Assembly (NCBI GenBank): GCA_963678565.1
Contig: OY782875.1
Span: 3,038,001-3,102,000 of the forward strand
DNA length: 64,000 nt
DNA from: SKHV01 sp963678565
Lineage (GTDB): Bacteria > Bacteroidota > Bacteroidia > Bacteroidales > Prolixibacteraceae
Direction of reading: 5' to 3'
Positions 36,333-45,374 of this stretch are shown here, one piece after another. A model generated the notes under the pieces. It made no database searches. It was not told where the DNA came from and saw only the letters and a program-made list of their open reading frames with translations. A program made the position numbers and the translations under genes. Numbering within the stretch: the stretch's first letter is position 1; every line of letters begins with the position of its first letter.

Positions 36333-37329
36333 ATTGAGGATTCACTCGTAAATAAGTTTCTGCCAATTTATATGAATTGCTTATACTTTCGATGTACTTT
36401 TTCAAGTCTTCATACGATCCGGTGGCATGTTTCAATACTTCTGAAGCCATTCCAAATACTGCCGGAAGTTTACTTTTCGACACCAAATAATAACCATCGA
36501 GATAGGTTTTAATTCCTCCGGAAATAATCAATGAAGTTGAAGCTTGACCTAACTCTTCGGATAAGTCGTTTACATCATTCAACATTTGCTCCGTGTTTTG
36601 ACCGACAAAAGAAAGCGGTGCATGAATCGCCTGAATATATTCTTCTTCTCGTTTCATTTCCAATTTTGAAAAGTTCGTTCCACCATAGGCAGCAAATTCG
36701 ATGGCAGCCAAAGGAAGTTTCAGCAATTGTTTTAAGCTTTCACGCCCCATGCCTTGCCCAACTTCTTTTACAATAATTGGAATTTTAACCCGATCGATTA
36801 ATTCATGAATCGTTTCAATAGGAGCCTGAGTAATAATGTCGCCTTCGGGTTGAAACCATTCTTGAAATGGATTCACATGAACAATTAAACCATCGGTTCG
36901 CAAGTTACCAACCAAATCAACAATTGCTTGTTCTTGCTTATTTTTTAGCAATTCTTCAACCTGTGCAATTCCTAAATTGGCCCAAAACGGCTGATCTGTT
37001 CCAATTTCATCGCGCACATCAAAATCATCCCAGTGTTTTTTGTCAAACAGGATTTTCCGACAAGATCCAAGGCCCATTCCCAGACCAAATTCGCGACAAG
37101 CTTTCGCCAAATTTCGATTAATTTGTTTTGCGACTCCAGTTCCACCAGTCATACTCGAAATCCAAAGCGGAGTTCGCATTTGCTTGCCTAAAAAACTAAA
37201 TGGGTTTGAATCCTTTCCCGGATGAGCAGCTAATAAAGGTTCGTAAACAAAACGCTTGTCTTGTTCCTGCTTTCCGGTTTGAGATTCAAATGCCAACTGA
37301 ATATGTTCTAGTTTTCGGTCTTTGTCCAT
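36319..37329 (-). CDS. fni: isopentenyl-diphosphate delta-isomerase, type 2 (FMN-dependent)
   Basis: This flavoenzyme interconverts IPP and DMAPP. The 336-residue TIM-barrel protein carries RKLEHIQLAFES at the N-terminus, the FMN and substrate motifs LWISSMTGGTG, GMGLGSCRKIL, IIVKEVGQGMGRESL, FAAYGGTNFSKLE and IISGGIKTYLDGY. It is the first gene of the five-gene mevalonate operon, beginning 95 bases after the acyl-CoA dehydrogenase stop, with a perfect -7 box inside a hairpin just upstream. Confidence 0.95.
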   Translation of the reverse strand: MDKDRKLEHIQLAFESQTGKQEQDKRFVYEPLLAAHPGKDSNPFSFLGKQMRTPLWISSMTGGTGVAKQINRNLAKACREFGLGMGLGSCRKILFDKKHWDDFDVRDEIGTDQPFWANLGIAQVEELLKNKQEQAIVDLVGNLRTDGLIVHVNPFQEWFQPEGDIITQAPIETIHELIDRVKIPIIVKEVGQGMGRESLKQLLKLPLAAIEFAAYGGTNFSKLEMKREEEYIQAIHAPLSFVGQNTEQMLNDVNDLSEELGQASTSLIISGGIKTYLDGYYLVSKSKLPAVFGMASEVLKHATGSYEDLKKYIESISNSYKLAETYLRVNPQYEGK

Positions 37330-37341
37330 GTTTAATTGTTA

Positions 37342-37381
37342 AAAGGTGTAATGCAAATGTAAACAATGCAACTACACCTTT
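37342..37381 (-). promoter_or_regulatory. candidate fni promoter embedded in an inverted repeat
   Basis: Arms AAAGGTGTA (37342-37350) and TACACCTTT (37373-37381) flank a 22-base spacer. On the minus strand the spacer holds TACATTTG (37354-37361), a perfect TAnnTTTG box; the -33 site is weak. The inverted repeat could be an operator over the start site of the mevalonate operon, or a terminator of the leucine genes. Confidence 0.45.
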
Positions 37382-37424
37382 GAAGTATATTTTCCAGATT
37401 TATAATCGAAAATTACTAATTATG

Positions 37425-38585
37425 TTATTCGTCTTTTAAAACATTTCGAGAAATCACCATTTTCAACACTTCAGAAGTCCCTTCACCAATTGAAAGTAGT
37501 CGTTGATCGCGGAAGAACTTTTCGATTGGGTATTCATCGTTTCTGAAAAAACCGGCTCCACCAAATATTTGCATTGCTTCGCTGGCAACTTCACTTGCAA
37601 CTTCGGAGCAATACAACTTGGCCATGGCACTCTGTGTTCCAAATTCGTGGCCATTATCTTTTAACCAACAAGCGTTGTATAAGAGACTTCGAGCTGCTTC
37701 AATTTTTGTGGCCATTTCAGCTAGCTTAAATGAAGTTGTTTGAAAATTGGCGATTGCTTGTCCAAATTGTTCGCGTTTTTTAGAATAAGATTTTGCCATT
37801 TCGTAGGCACCTTGCGCCAATCCAAGTCCCATTGCAGCAATGGATAAACGACCAGAATCGATCGTTTTTAGCATGATTTTTATACCATGTCCTCGCTCCC
37901 CTAGCTGATCATCAGTTGGAATTTGAACGTCGTTAAAGTAAATCATTCCATTATCGGCTGCACGCCACAAAAACTTTTTCTTCATCAGTTCTCGTGTGTA
38001 ACCTTCAGCACCTTTTGAAACCAAGAAACTGGTAAATTCTTTTTTACCATTTTCACGAATTCCGGTTTGTGCAACAAAACTTATACCGGCTACCATATCG
38101 GATGCACCATTGGTTATATATTTTTTATGACCATTAACTAGCCATCCTTTTTCATTTTCAACTGCAAGTGTCTCCACTCCTTGTGCGTCGGAACCAGCTT
38201 TTTCTTCTGTTAAGCCAAAAGCCCATAAATTGTTTGCGGTACAAAGCTGAGGCAAATACTTTTTCTTTTGCGCTTCGGTTCCAAACATTAAAATTGGCCC
38301 CACCCCCAAAGAGTTATGAGCAGCAAGCGTTGCAGCAACGGAACTATCGACCCGTGCAAGCTCTTCAACTGCGATAATAAACGAAAGATAGTCGGTTCCC
38401 TGTCCTCCGTATTCAACTGGCGCCTGCATTCCGAAGACCTTAAGTTCAGACATCGACTTAATTAAATCTTCAGGAAATTCCTCATTGGCTTCGAATTCGC
38501 CAATTACAGGCTTAATTTTTTGTTCGGCAAAAGCTCTTACTTTTGCTCTAATTTCATGGTGTTCTTTATTTAGAATTGGATTCAT
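37425..38585 (-). CDS. acyl-CoA dehydrogenase, probable isovaleryl-CoA (or short branched-chain) dehydrogenase
   Basis: The 386-residue protein is a standard-length acyl-CoA dehydrogenase: AFGLTEEKAGSDAQG near 128, the flavin region KKYITNGASDMVAG, RLSIAAMGLGLAQGAYEMA near 240, and the C-terminal MQIFGGAGFFRNDEYPIEKFFRD with SIGEGTSEVLK. Its neighbours are both methylcrotonyl-CoA carboxylase subunits and a methylglutaconyl-CoA hydratase, so oxidation of isovaleryl-CoA to 3-methylcrotonyl-CoA is the natural assignment; the function rests on context. Electrons would pass to EtfAB, encoded at 19844-21775. It is the last gene of the leucine set, 43 bases after the carboxylase subunit. Confidence 0.85.
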   Translation of the reverse strand: MNPILNKEHHEIRAKVRAFAEQKIKPVIGEFEANEEFPEDLIKSMSELKVFGMQAPVEYGGQGTDYLSFIIAVEELARVDSSVAATLAAHNSLGVGPILMFGTEAQKKKYLPQLCTANNLWAFGLTEEKAGSDAQGVETLAVENEKGWLVNGHKKYITNGASDMVAGISFVAQTGIRENGKKEFTSFLVSKGAEGYTRELMKKKFLWRAADNGMIYFNDVQIPTDDQLGERGHGIKIMLKTIDSGRLSIAAMGLGLAQGAYEMAKSYSKKREQFGQAIANFQTTSFKLAEMATKIEAARSLLYNACWLKDNGHEFGTQSAMAKLYCSEVASEVASEAMQIFGGAGFFRNDEYPIEKFFRDQRLLSIGEGTSEVLKMVISRNVLKDE

Positions 38586-38628
38586 AAATGGTTAAATAAC
38601 AGGCTAAATACCTTTTTAAAATTTGTTT

Positions 38629-40602
38629 TTAGTTTTCTATTTGATCAAATTCAATTAGTACTTCTGAATCTTTCACAGAATTTCCTTTTTGAACTTTAAC
38701 ACTTTTCACTTTTGCACTTACCGGACTTTGAATCGTAAATTCCGTTTTCATCGATTCCATTACCAACACTTCTTCTCCCTTTAAAACCTCATCACCGGGA
38801 TGCACGAAGACCTCGACAATTTTTCCATATAATTCAGAAACAATTGTACTTTTAAAACGGGTCTCTTCAAATTGTTCTGTTTTATTCAGCTTCACTTGTT
38901 TCATCAAGTGATTACTTCTTACATGAAATCGAATTCCATCGAGCTGAACCGAAGTACTTTCACTCTCATCAAAAACAAAAGCTTTTTTCTTTTTTCCATT
39001 ATAGAAAAAAGTTAAATTTTGTTGATCAAAAGCAACTTCTGTTACAACTGCATTTTCATCATTATAAGTGACAAAAAACTGCTCAGATTGTTTCTGAAAA
39101 AACAGCTTTATCAACTTTTTATTTATTTCTAATTGAAAAGAGGCATTGATTCGCCATGTTCCCATATAATTATACTCGGTATCACGATAAAAATGATACA
39201 ACAAGTAACTAATTGCCGGAATGACTATATCCTTTTTTTCTTTATCAAGCTCGAGTTGAGCAAGTAATTCACTTAGCTCTTCGTCGAGATATTTCGTATG
39301 GACTTCAATATTTTTAAATAACTTTTGCTGTACTATTTTTTTCAGCAAAAACTGGTTGGTTTTTATCCCTCCCACAATCAAATCATCTAAATTATCAGAC
39401 AATTGCTGAATTGCGTGATCGCGATTTTCACCATGAACAATTAGTTTTCCAATTAATGAGTCGTATTTCGATGGGAAGACGAAATCTTCTTCAATAAAAG
39501 AATCCCAACGAATTGTTGATGGATGATGTAGCGTTGAAATTCTTCCAGAATCGGGCAAAAAGTTATTTGCAGGATCTTCGGCACAAATTCGTGCTTCAAT
39601 GGCATAGCCATTTTGCTGAATTTCGTTTTGATCAGCGGGCAGTCCATTGCCAGCAGCGATATTGAGTTGCCATTCAACCAAGTCTAGCCCCGTAATCATC
39701 TCTGTAACCGGATGCTCAACTTGTAAACGGGTGTTCATTTCAAGAAACCAACAATTTTGTTGCTCATCGACCAAAAATTCAATAGTTCCCGCTCCACGGT
39801 AATTAACCGACTTTGCGATTTTAATTGCACTCTTGTAAAGCGTTGATTTTGTTGTTGAATTTAGACAACAGGCTGGAGCCTCCTCAATTACTTTTTGATA
39901 CCGACGTTGAACACTACAATCGCGCTCAAATAAATGAACAACATTGCCCTTTCCATCGCCCATTATCTGCACCTCGATATGTCGTGCTTTTTCTAAGAAT
40001 TGCTCTACAAACAATTCATCGTTTCCAAAATATTGTAAAGCTTGCCGACTTGCTTTTTTAAGCGCTGGTGCTAATTCGTTTTTCTGATTCACAACCAACA
40101 TCCCCTTTCCACCACCACCAGCAGAAGCCTTTACCAACAAGGGAAAATCAAGATTACTTGCTTTATCTATCAATTCGTTTCCTTTCCCTCTAACACTTGG
40201 CAAAATAGGAACTTCAATAGAGGCAACGTATTTATTGGCTTTGTTTTTTTCTCCCATTAAGCGAATCTGCTCAGGAGTTGCACCAACAAACAAAATTCCA
40301 TTGCTTTCAACCTTTTCGGCAAAAACTGCATTCTCCGAAAGGAAACCATACCCCGGATGAATTGCATCCACTTTTGTTTCTTTCGCAATCCGAATTATGT
40401 TGTTCTGATTTAAATAAGTTTCGGCTAATTCATCACCAGCAAGCAAGTAGGCCTCATCAGCCAATTGGGCATGCAATGAATCCGTATCTTCTTTAGAAAA
40501 TATAGCCACGGTTTTTATTCCTAGCTTTTTTGCAGTTGAAATGATTCGAACTGCAATTTCACCACGGTTGGCTATTAATATTTTGTGAAATTTACTTTTC
40601 AA
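38629..40602 (-). CDS. methylcrotonyl-CoA carboxylase biotin-carrying alpha subunit
   Basis: The 657-residue protein joins a biotin carboxylase and a biotinyl domain. The N-terminal KILIANRGEIAVRII, the ATP-grasp loop VKASAGGGGKGM near 160, the metal/ATP segment RDCSVQRRYQKVIEEAPA and EMNTRLQVEHPVTE are present. The biotinyl domain ends the chain, with the acceptor Lys619 in VMESMKTEF (flanked Ser-Met-Lys-Thr rather than Ala-Met-Lys-Met). Paired with the carboxyltransferase at 41431, it should carboxylate 3-methylcrotonyl-CoA. Other acyl-CoA carboxylases have the same domains, so the assignment depends on the hydratase and dehydrogenase beside it. Confidence 0.9.
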   Translation of the reverse strand: MKSKFHKILIANRGEIAVRIISTAKKLGIKTVAIFSKEDTDSLHAQLADEAYLLAGDELAETYLNQNNIIRIAKETKVDAIHPGYGFLSENAVFAEKVESNGILFVGATPEQIRLMGEKNKANKYVASIEVPILPSVRGKGNELIDKASNLDFPLLVKASAGGGGKGMLVVNQKNELAPALKKASRQALQYFGNDELFVEQFLEKARHIEVQIMGDGKGNVVHLFERDCSVQRRYQKVIEEAPACCLNSTTKSTLYKSAIKIAKSVNYRGAGTIEFLVDEQQNCWFLEMNTRLQVEHPVTEMITGLDLVEWQLNIAAGNGLPADQNEIQQNGYAIEARICAEDPANNFLPDSGRISTLHHPSTIRWDSFIEEDFVFPSKYDSLIGKLIVHGENRDHAIQQLSDNLDDLIVGGIKTNQFLLKKIVQQKLFKNIEVHTKYLDEELSELLAQLELDKEKKDIVIPAISYLLYHFYRDTEYNYMGTWRINASFQLEINKKLIKLFFQKQSEQFFVTYNDENAVVTEVAFDQQNLTFFYNGKKKKAFVFDESESTSVQLDGIRFHVRSNHLMKQVKLNKTEQFEETRFKSTIVSELYGKIVEVFVHPGDEVLKGEEVLVMESMKTEFTIQSPVSAKVKSVKVQKGNSVKDSEVLIEFDQIEN

Positions 40603-40616
40603 TTTCTAATTTAATT

Positions 40617-41420
40617 TTAGTTTTTGATATCAGCTTCAATCCAATTGGGTACTCTTTTCTCTAAAAAAGCTTGTGTTCCTTCACGTCCTTCATCAGACAA
40701 AACAATTTTTGAAAGCATTTTTGCGGTAATTTCTGAATCGTTTACGGTAACACGCCCCTCATCCACATCATGGATTAGAGCTTTGCATTTTGAAACAGCA
40801 TTGGGACCTCCTAATTCTAAATCACTAATTAACTCCTCTACTTTGCTCATTAATTCATGCTCTTCTACCATATAATCAACCAAACCAATCTGAAGTGCCT
40901 TGTCTGTTGAGATTTTTTTTCCTGTTAACATTAATTGTTTTAACTGCTGTGTTGACAATCGTTTTGCAACAAATGGTAGAATGGTCGCCGGGATAATTCC
41001 CAACTTTACTTCACTAAAAGAGAAGGTGGTTTTTTCTGTAGCAACTACAAAATCGCAAGCAGCGATCAGTCCGTTAGCACCACCAAATACATTTTTATGA
41101 ACCGCGGCAATGGTAATTTTGGGACTTTGATAAATTTGGAGTAACAAATTAGCCAAGTCCTTATACTCTTTCAAATTTTCTTTTTCGATTTTATTGATTG
41201 CATCGCTAAACCAATTGATATCGGCACCGGCACAAAACGACTTTCCGTTTCCGGAGAGTAGGATAAACTGAATTGAGGTATTCAAGTTCAAATCGATAAA
41301 TGCCTCATTTAATTCTGCAATCAAATCAGGATTTAAGGCATTATGTTGTTTCGGACGATTTAAGATTAAATAAGCCGAATTTTTCTTTATTTCAATTTGA
41401 ATATTATTGTAGTTCTTCAT
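40617..41420 (-). CDS. enoyl-CoA hydratase family, probable methylglutaconyl-CoA hydratase
   Basis: The crotonase-fold protein should hydrate 3-methylglutaconyl-CoA to HMG-CoA. It shows the oxyanion-hole segments NGKSFCAGADINWF near 68-80 and VFGGANGLIAACDFVVA near 112-128, and VKLGIIPATILPFV, a form typical of AUH/LiuC proteins. I chose the ATG at 41420 (MKNYNNIQ), ten bases after the carboxyltransferase stop. A longer frame from 41450 would overlap that gene and adds ten residues with no family match. It precedes the biotin subunit by 14 bases, within the leucine operon. Confidence 0.88.
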   Translation of the reverse strand: MKNYNNIQIEIKKNSAYLILNRPKQHNALNPDLIAELNEAFIDLNLNTSIQFILLSGNGKSFCAGADINWFSDAINKIEKENLKEYKDLANLLLQIYQSPKITIAAVHKNVFGGANGLIAACDFVVATEKTTFSFSEVKLGIIPATILPFVAKRLSTQQLKQLMLTGKKISTDKALQIGLVDYMVEEHELMSKVEELISDLELGGPNAVSKCKALIHDVDEGRVTVNDSEITAKMLSKIVLSDEGREGTQAFLEKRVPNWIEADIKN

Positions 41421-41430
41421 TGATAAAGCC

Positions 41431-42987
41431 TTACATTCTGAATACACCATAGTTAACCTTTTTCGGCTTCTGATTCAAGGTAACATTGAATAGAAATGCC
41501 AAAATATCACGGGTATCAGCCGGATCGAATATTCCATCATCCCAAACACGAGAAGAACTGTAATAGGCTGTACTTTCTTTTTCGAATTGCTCGATCAAAC
41601 TTTTGTTTTTATCTCCAATTGACTGAAGGACACCAGTCGCTTGTTCTCCTCCCATTACAGAAATGCGAGAATGAGGCCACATTAATAAAAAGTCGGGATC
41701 ATAAGCTCGACCCGCCATCGCGTAATTTCCTGCTCCAAACGAACCTCCAACTACAAGGGTTATTTTCGGAACAGTCGAGTTCGCAACTGCATTGATCAAT
41801 TTAGCACCATCTCGCGCAATTCCTTCGTGTTCGTACTTTTTCCCAACTATAAATCCGCTAATGTTTTGAAGAAATAACAAGGGAATATGCCGTTGATTAC
41901 AAAGCTGAATAAAATGTGCCCCTTTACGAGCACTTTCTGCAGTTAAGAAACTGTGATTTCCTAAAATCCCTACTTGAATTCCTTTTAGAGTTGCAAATCC
42001 GGTTAATAAATTCTTTCCATATTTAGCTTTGAACTCGCTAAATTCACTTCCATCTACTAAATGATGAATGATCATTCGCATGTCAATTGGCTTTTTCAGA
42101 TCGACGCTTAACAAATCATAGATTCCTTCGGCCCGAAATTTGGGGTTCTGAAAGTCAATTGCTATTGATAAATTTTTCTCATGATTTGGTACATTCTTAA
42201 CAAGGTTTCTACAAATTTTCAATGCATCAACGTCGTCTACTGCAAGATAATCGGCCAGTCCTGATATTTTGGTATGCACCTCTCCTCCGCCAAGCTCCTC
42301 TGCAGAAACCTCTTCACCGGTTGCAGCTTTTACCAATGGAGGACCACCAATAAAAATAGTTCCTTGATTTTGCACAATAATGGTTTCGTCGCACATGGCC
42401 GGAACATAAGCACCACCAGCAGTACACGACCCCATTACTATCGCAATCTGAGGAATTTCCTGAGCAGATAATTGAGCCTGATTGTAAAAAACACGACCAA
42501 AATCGAACTGATCGGGGAAAACATTAGCTTGTTCCGGAAGGAATATTCCACCAGAATCGACTAAATAAATGCATGGCAAATGGTTTTTCAAGGCAATTTC
42601 TTGCGCTCGAACATGTTTCTTTATGGTTTCTTTAACATAAGTTCCACCTTTTACTGTGGCATCATTGGCAACAATCATACATTCTCGTCCTTGAACGATT
42701 CCAATACCAATTATTATTCCAGCAGAAGGAAACGCATTTTCGTATTGATCGAATGCAGCAAACGAGGAAAGTTCAACAAAAGGTGTATTGTTATCAACCA
42801 ATAAATCAATACGTTCTCGAGCTAATAGTTTTCCTCTTTCTCGATGCTTTTCAATTGCTTTTTCAGAACCATGAGATGTAACTTTACGAAGCTTGTTTCG
42901 AAAATCATCTATTACGTTTTGGTAATTATTCTTTTCCGATTTGTTAGGCTCAATTTTATTTTGATTTTTATGCTTTAATTCATCCAT
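41431..42987 (-). CDS. methylcrotonyl-CoA carboxylase carboxyltransferase (beta) subunit
   Basis: This subunit transfers carboxyl from biotin to 3-methylcrotonyl-CoA. The core is a double crotonase fold with GKLLARERIDLLVD, IVMGSCTAGGAYVPAMCDE and FIGGPPLVKAATGEEVSAEELGG in the first half and SFGAGNYAMAGRAYDP with FLLMWPHSRISVMGGEQATGVL in the second. I chose the ATG at 42987 (MDELKHKNQ, 518 residues). An upstream ATG at 43059 gives 542 residues, but its added hydrophobic segment overlaps a 9-bp inverted repeat that looks regulatory. It is the first gene of the leucine-degradation operon. Confidence 0.9.
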   Translation of the reverse strand: MDELKHKNQNKIEPNKSEKNNYQNVIDDFRNKLRKVTSHGSEKAIEKHRERGKLLARERIDLLVDNNTPFVELSSFAAFDQYENAFPSAGIIIGIGIVQGRECMIVANDATVKGGTYVKETIKKHVRAQEIALKNHLPCIYLVDSGGIFLPEQANVFPDQFDFGRVFYNQAQLSAQEIPQIAIVMGSCTAGGAYVPAMCDETIIVQNQGTIFIGGPPLVKAATGEEVSAEELGGGEVHTKISGLADYLAVDDVDALKICRNLVKNVPNHEKNLSIAIDFQNPKFRAEGIYDLLSVDLKKPIDMRMIIHHLVDGSEFSEFKAKYGKNLLTGFATLKGIQVGILGNHSFLTAESARKGAHFIQLCNQRHIPLLFLQNISGFIVGKKYEHEGIARDGAKLINAVANSTVPKITLVVGGSFGAGNYAMAGRAYDPDFLLMWPHSRISVMGGEQATGVLQSIGDKNKSLIEQFEKESTAYYSSSRVWDDGIFDPADTRDILAFLFNVTLNQKPKKVNYGVFRM

Positions 42988-43014
42988 ATAGGTACGATAA
43001 GAAACAAATTCCAG

Positions 43015-43042
43015 ATCAGATATTAAGACAATTATATCTGAT
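43015..43042 (-). promoter_or_regulatory. perfect inverted repeat before the carboxyltransferase gene, possible operator
   Basis: ATCAGATAT and ATATCTGAT form a 9-bp perfect palindrome with a 10-base spacer, 28 bases before the chosen start. This fits a dimeric repressor site for the leucine operon. If the longer start at 43059 is used, it would lie in coding sequence. Confidence 0.45.
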
Positions 43043-43248
43043 ATAAGTTCATATATCAATGTGATTTTTTCAAGCAGAAACTTTGCTATAAAAATTTTTT
43101 CATAATTTATTTAAGTAACTTAATGCCTCTTCAAGTAATACGTGAAAAAAACTTAAAGAAATAAACTTAAATATTAGTTTGGTGTTATTCGAATAAGTAG
43201 AATTATGAAGGATAATAGTTTTTAATCTTTACTTTCTAATTTAGATAT

Positions 43249-44091
43249 ATGGATGTAAACTTTTTTAAACGAAACAGTTATGAAATTTCGAAACTTGTTA
43301 CTAAAAGTTATAGCACTTCCTTTTCCTTAGCAACTTCAATGCTAAAAAAAGATACCAAAGATGCAATTTATGCAGTTTATGGTTTTGTACGACTTGCGGA
43401 TGAAATTGTTGATAGCTTTACGAATCATCATAAAAAATACCTACTTGAGAAGTTAGCATCCGACCTTGATTATGCAATTGAACATCAAATTAGTACCAAT
43501 GTCCTTTTGATGTCGTTTGCCGATACTGTTGCGAGATATAAAATTGACAGAAAGCATATCGATGCATTTATGAAAAGCATGGAATGGGATCTTTCAAAAA
43601 AGGAATATTCTAGCACAGATGAAATTGCTCAATACATTTATGGTTCAGCGGATGTAGTTGGATTAATGTGTCTTCAGATATTTTGCAAAGGGGACCCCAA
43701 AATGTATCAAGAACTTGAGACACCTGCAAAAAAACTAGGATCCGCATTTCAAAAAGTTAATTTCTTGCGCGATCTTAAGAATGATAAAGAAGAGTTGGGG
43801 CGCGTGTATTTTCCAGAAATGGTGAATAGTGATTTTGATGAAGAAACAAAGATCAAAATTGAAACCTCAATAAAAAAGGAATTTGAAGAGGCATTTTCAG
43901 GAATAAAAAATCTTCCAGGACGATCCAAGTTAGCTGTTGCATTAGCCTATTACTATTATTTAGCATTATTTAAAAAAATAAGATCCTTACCTCCTGAGGC
44001 TGTTATTAATAAAAGAATTCGAATTTCTAATCCGCGAAAATATTGGCTAATTCTAAAAACCTCAAGTAAATATGTTTTGCGCGCAATCTAG
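43249..44091 (+). CDS. crtB: phytoene synthase (phytoene/squalene synthase family)
   Basis: CrtB joins two geranylgeranyl diphosphates into phytoene. The 280-residue protein has both magnesium-binding Asp-rich motifs: ADEIVD near residue 48 and NFLRDLKNDKEELGRVYFP near 164-182. It also has YIYGSADVVGLMCL at about 129-142 and the early KSYSTSFSLAT. It opens a six-gene operon of which all later members overlap or nearly touch. The geranylgeranyl diphosphate synthase is not in the window. Confidence 0.95.
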   Translation: MDVNFFKRNSYEISKLVTKSYSTSFSLATSMLKKDTKDAIYAVYGFVRLADEIVDSFTNHHKKYLLEKLASDLDYAIEHQISTNVLLMSFADTVARYKIDRKHIDAFMKSMEWDLSKKEYSSTDEIAQYIYGSADVVGLMCLQIFCKGDPKMYQELETPAKKLGSAFQKVNFLRDLKNDKEELGRVYFPEMVNSDFDEETKIKIETSIKKEFEEAFSGIKNLPGRSKLAVALAYYYYLALFKKIRSLPPEAVINKRIRISNPRKYWLILKTSSKYVLRAI

Positions 44092-44106
44092 GTAAAATCA
44101 ATTACG

Positions 44107-44766
44107 ATGGCTGATCTCTATCCAAAAAATAAACTCCCAATAAAAGAAGTAAAGAAATTCATTGTAATTTTTTATGCGGTTGGATTAGTTGGCTTCATTC
44201 TTCCACAAACATCAGCTATTTTTCAGAAAATAACGCCACTAGCATTACTCCTTAGCACCTATTTATTAGCAGTTTACCATGAAAAATTCACACTTAAAGA
44301 AACATTCGGATTTCTAATCATCTACATTCTTGGATTTTTAGTTGAAGTTATTGGCGTACAAACCGGGGCAATATTTGGATCATATCGTTATGGTGCAGCC
44401 TTAGGGCCAAAGCTTTGGGGAACACCTTTAATGATTGGGATCAATTGGATTTTTTTAACGTATACAAGTGTTGCAATGCTTCAACACTTAAAAATAAATC
44501 GTCGTGTATTAGCTTTTGTAGCTCCTTTGTTGATGGTAATTTATGACGTGGTATTGGAGCAAGTAGCTCCCAAAATAGACATGTGGGCATGGGAAAATGA
44601 TCAAGTTCCCCTTCAAAATTACTTAGCATGGTACGCAATTGCATTTGTGTTTGTTGCTGGTCTGAATATTCTAAAGATTCAAATCACTAATAAATTGGCA
44701 ACAATACTATTTATTAATCAATTCGTGTTTTTTATTCTTTTAAACGTTGCTAAAAACTGGCTATGA
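44107..44766 (+). CDS. carotenoid 1',2'-hydratase-like membrane protein (CruF family)
   Basis: The 219-residue protein has about seven membrane helices and the family's conserved block ending in VIGVQTGAIFGSYRYG, LGPKLWGTPLMIGINW and DVVLEQVAPK. CruF-type proteins add water across the terminal double bond of an acyclic carotenoid end, giving a tertiary hydroxyl that can be glycosylated; related proteins are the bisanhydrobacterioruberin hydratases. It lies 15 bases after crtB and overlaps the acyltransferase by four bases (ATGA). Confidence 0.85.
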   Translation: MADLYPKNKLPIKEVKKFIVIFYAVGLVGFILPQTSAIFQKITPLALLLSTYLLAVYHEKFTLKETFGFLIIYILGFLVEVIGVQTGAIFGSYRYGAALGPKLWGTPLMIGINWIFLTYTSVAMLQHLKINRRVLAFVAPLLMVIYDVVLEQVAPKIDMWAWENDQVPLQNYLAWYAIAFVFVAGLNILKIQITNKLATILFINQFVFFILLNVAKNWL

Positions 44767-45374
44767 TTAAAGCAAAGCACCATAATTTTATCTATCCATT
44801 TTTTAAATGGTTAACCAAAGTTCTCATAAAAAAGAACTTTGAAAAAGTAAATTTTATAGGTGACTTTGAAGACCAACATCAAGCAGTTTTAGTAATTGCC
44901 AATCATGTTAGTTGGTGGGATGGTTTTTGGATTCTCAATTTCAACATGAAAAATACTCATCGAAAATTTCATTTTATGATGCTCGAAGACCAACTTCGCA
45001 AACATTGGTACTTCAATTATTCTGGAGGATTTTCGATCAAGAAAGGGTCAAGATCGATTTTGGAAAGTATAGCTTACACAAAACAACTACTAACTTCTCC
45101 CGATAATTTTGTATTAATGTTCCCCCAAGGAGAAATTCAATCGATGCATCATCACGATTTAAAATTCGAAGCAGGTATAAATAGAATAATGAAATCGGAA
45201 GAAAAAACATTTCAGGTGCTCTTTTTGGCAAATTTCACAGATTATCTTTCAAAAGCAAAGCCAGAACTATATACTTATTTCCAAGAGTTTAAGGATTCAA
45301 ATAATTCGCTTGAATCAGCCTATCGTGAGTTTTATAATAATGCATTAAAACAACAACAAAACCTAAAATCCTGA
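44763..45374 (+). CDS. lysophospholipid acyltransferase-like enzyme, probable carotenoid-glycoside acyltransferase
   Basis: The 203-residue protein belongs to the PlsC/AGPAT group, with the H-x4-D box as NHVSWWDGF at about 46-54 and the second box MFPQGEIQS near 119-127. Because it stands between a carotenoid hydratase and a glycosyltransferase, it may esterify the sugar of a carotenoid glycoside, as CruD does in green sulfur bacteria; this is an inference from context. It starts inside the stop of the previous gene and its stop TGA shares one base with the next ATG. Confidence 0.8.
   Translation: MIKAKHHNFIYPFFKWLTKVLIKKNFEKVNFIGDFEDQHQAVLVIANHVSWWDGFWILNFNMKNTHRKFHFMMLEDQLRKHWYFNYSGGFSIKKGSRSILESIAYTKQLLTSPDNFVLMFPQGEIQSMHHHDLKFEAGINRIMKSEEKTFQVLFLANFTDYLSKAKPELYTYFQEFKDSNNSLESAYREFYNNALKQQQNLKS

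Noticed and set aside
37425..38585. Acyl-CoA dehydrogenase as a general fatty-acid enzyme
   Set aside because: It is placed in a run with MCC subunits and methylglutaconyl-CoA hydratase and no thiolase or hydroxyacyl-CoA dehydrogenase, which favours isovaleryl-CoA. Certainty remains limited.
41431..43059. Carboxyltransferase start at 43059
   Set aside because: The extra 24 residues are hydrophobic and without family match, and they overlap a perfect inverted repeat. The ATG at 42987 gives a normal N-terminus. The longer start is not excluded.
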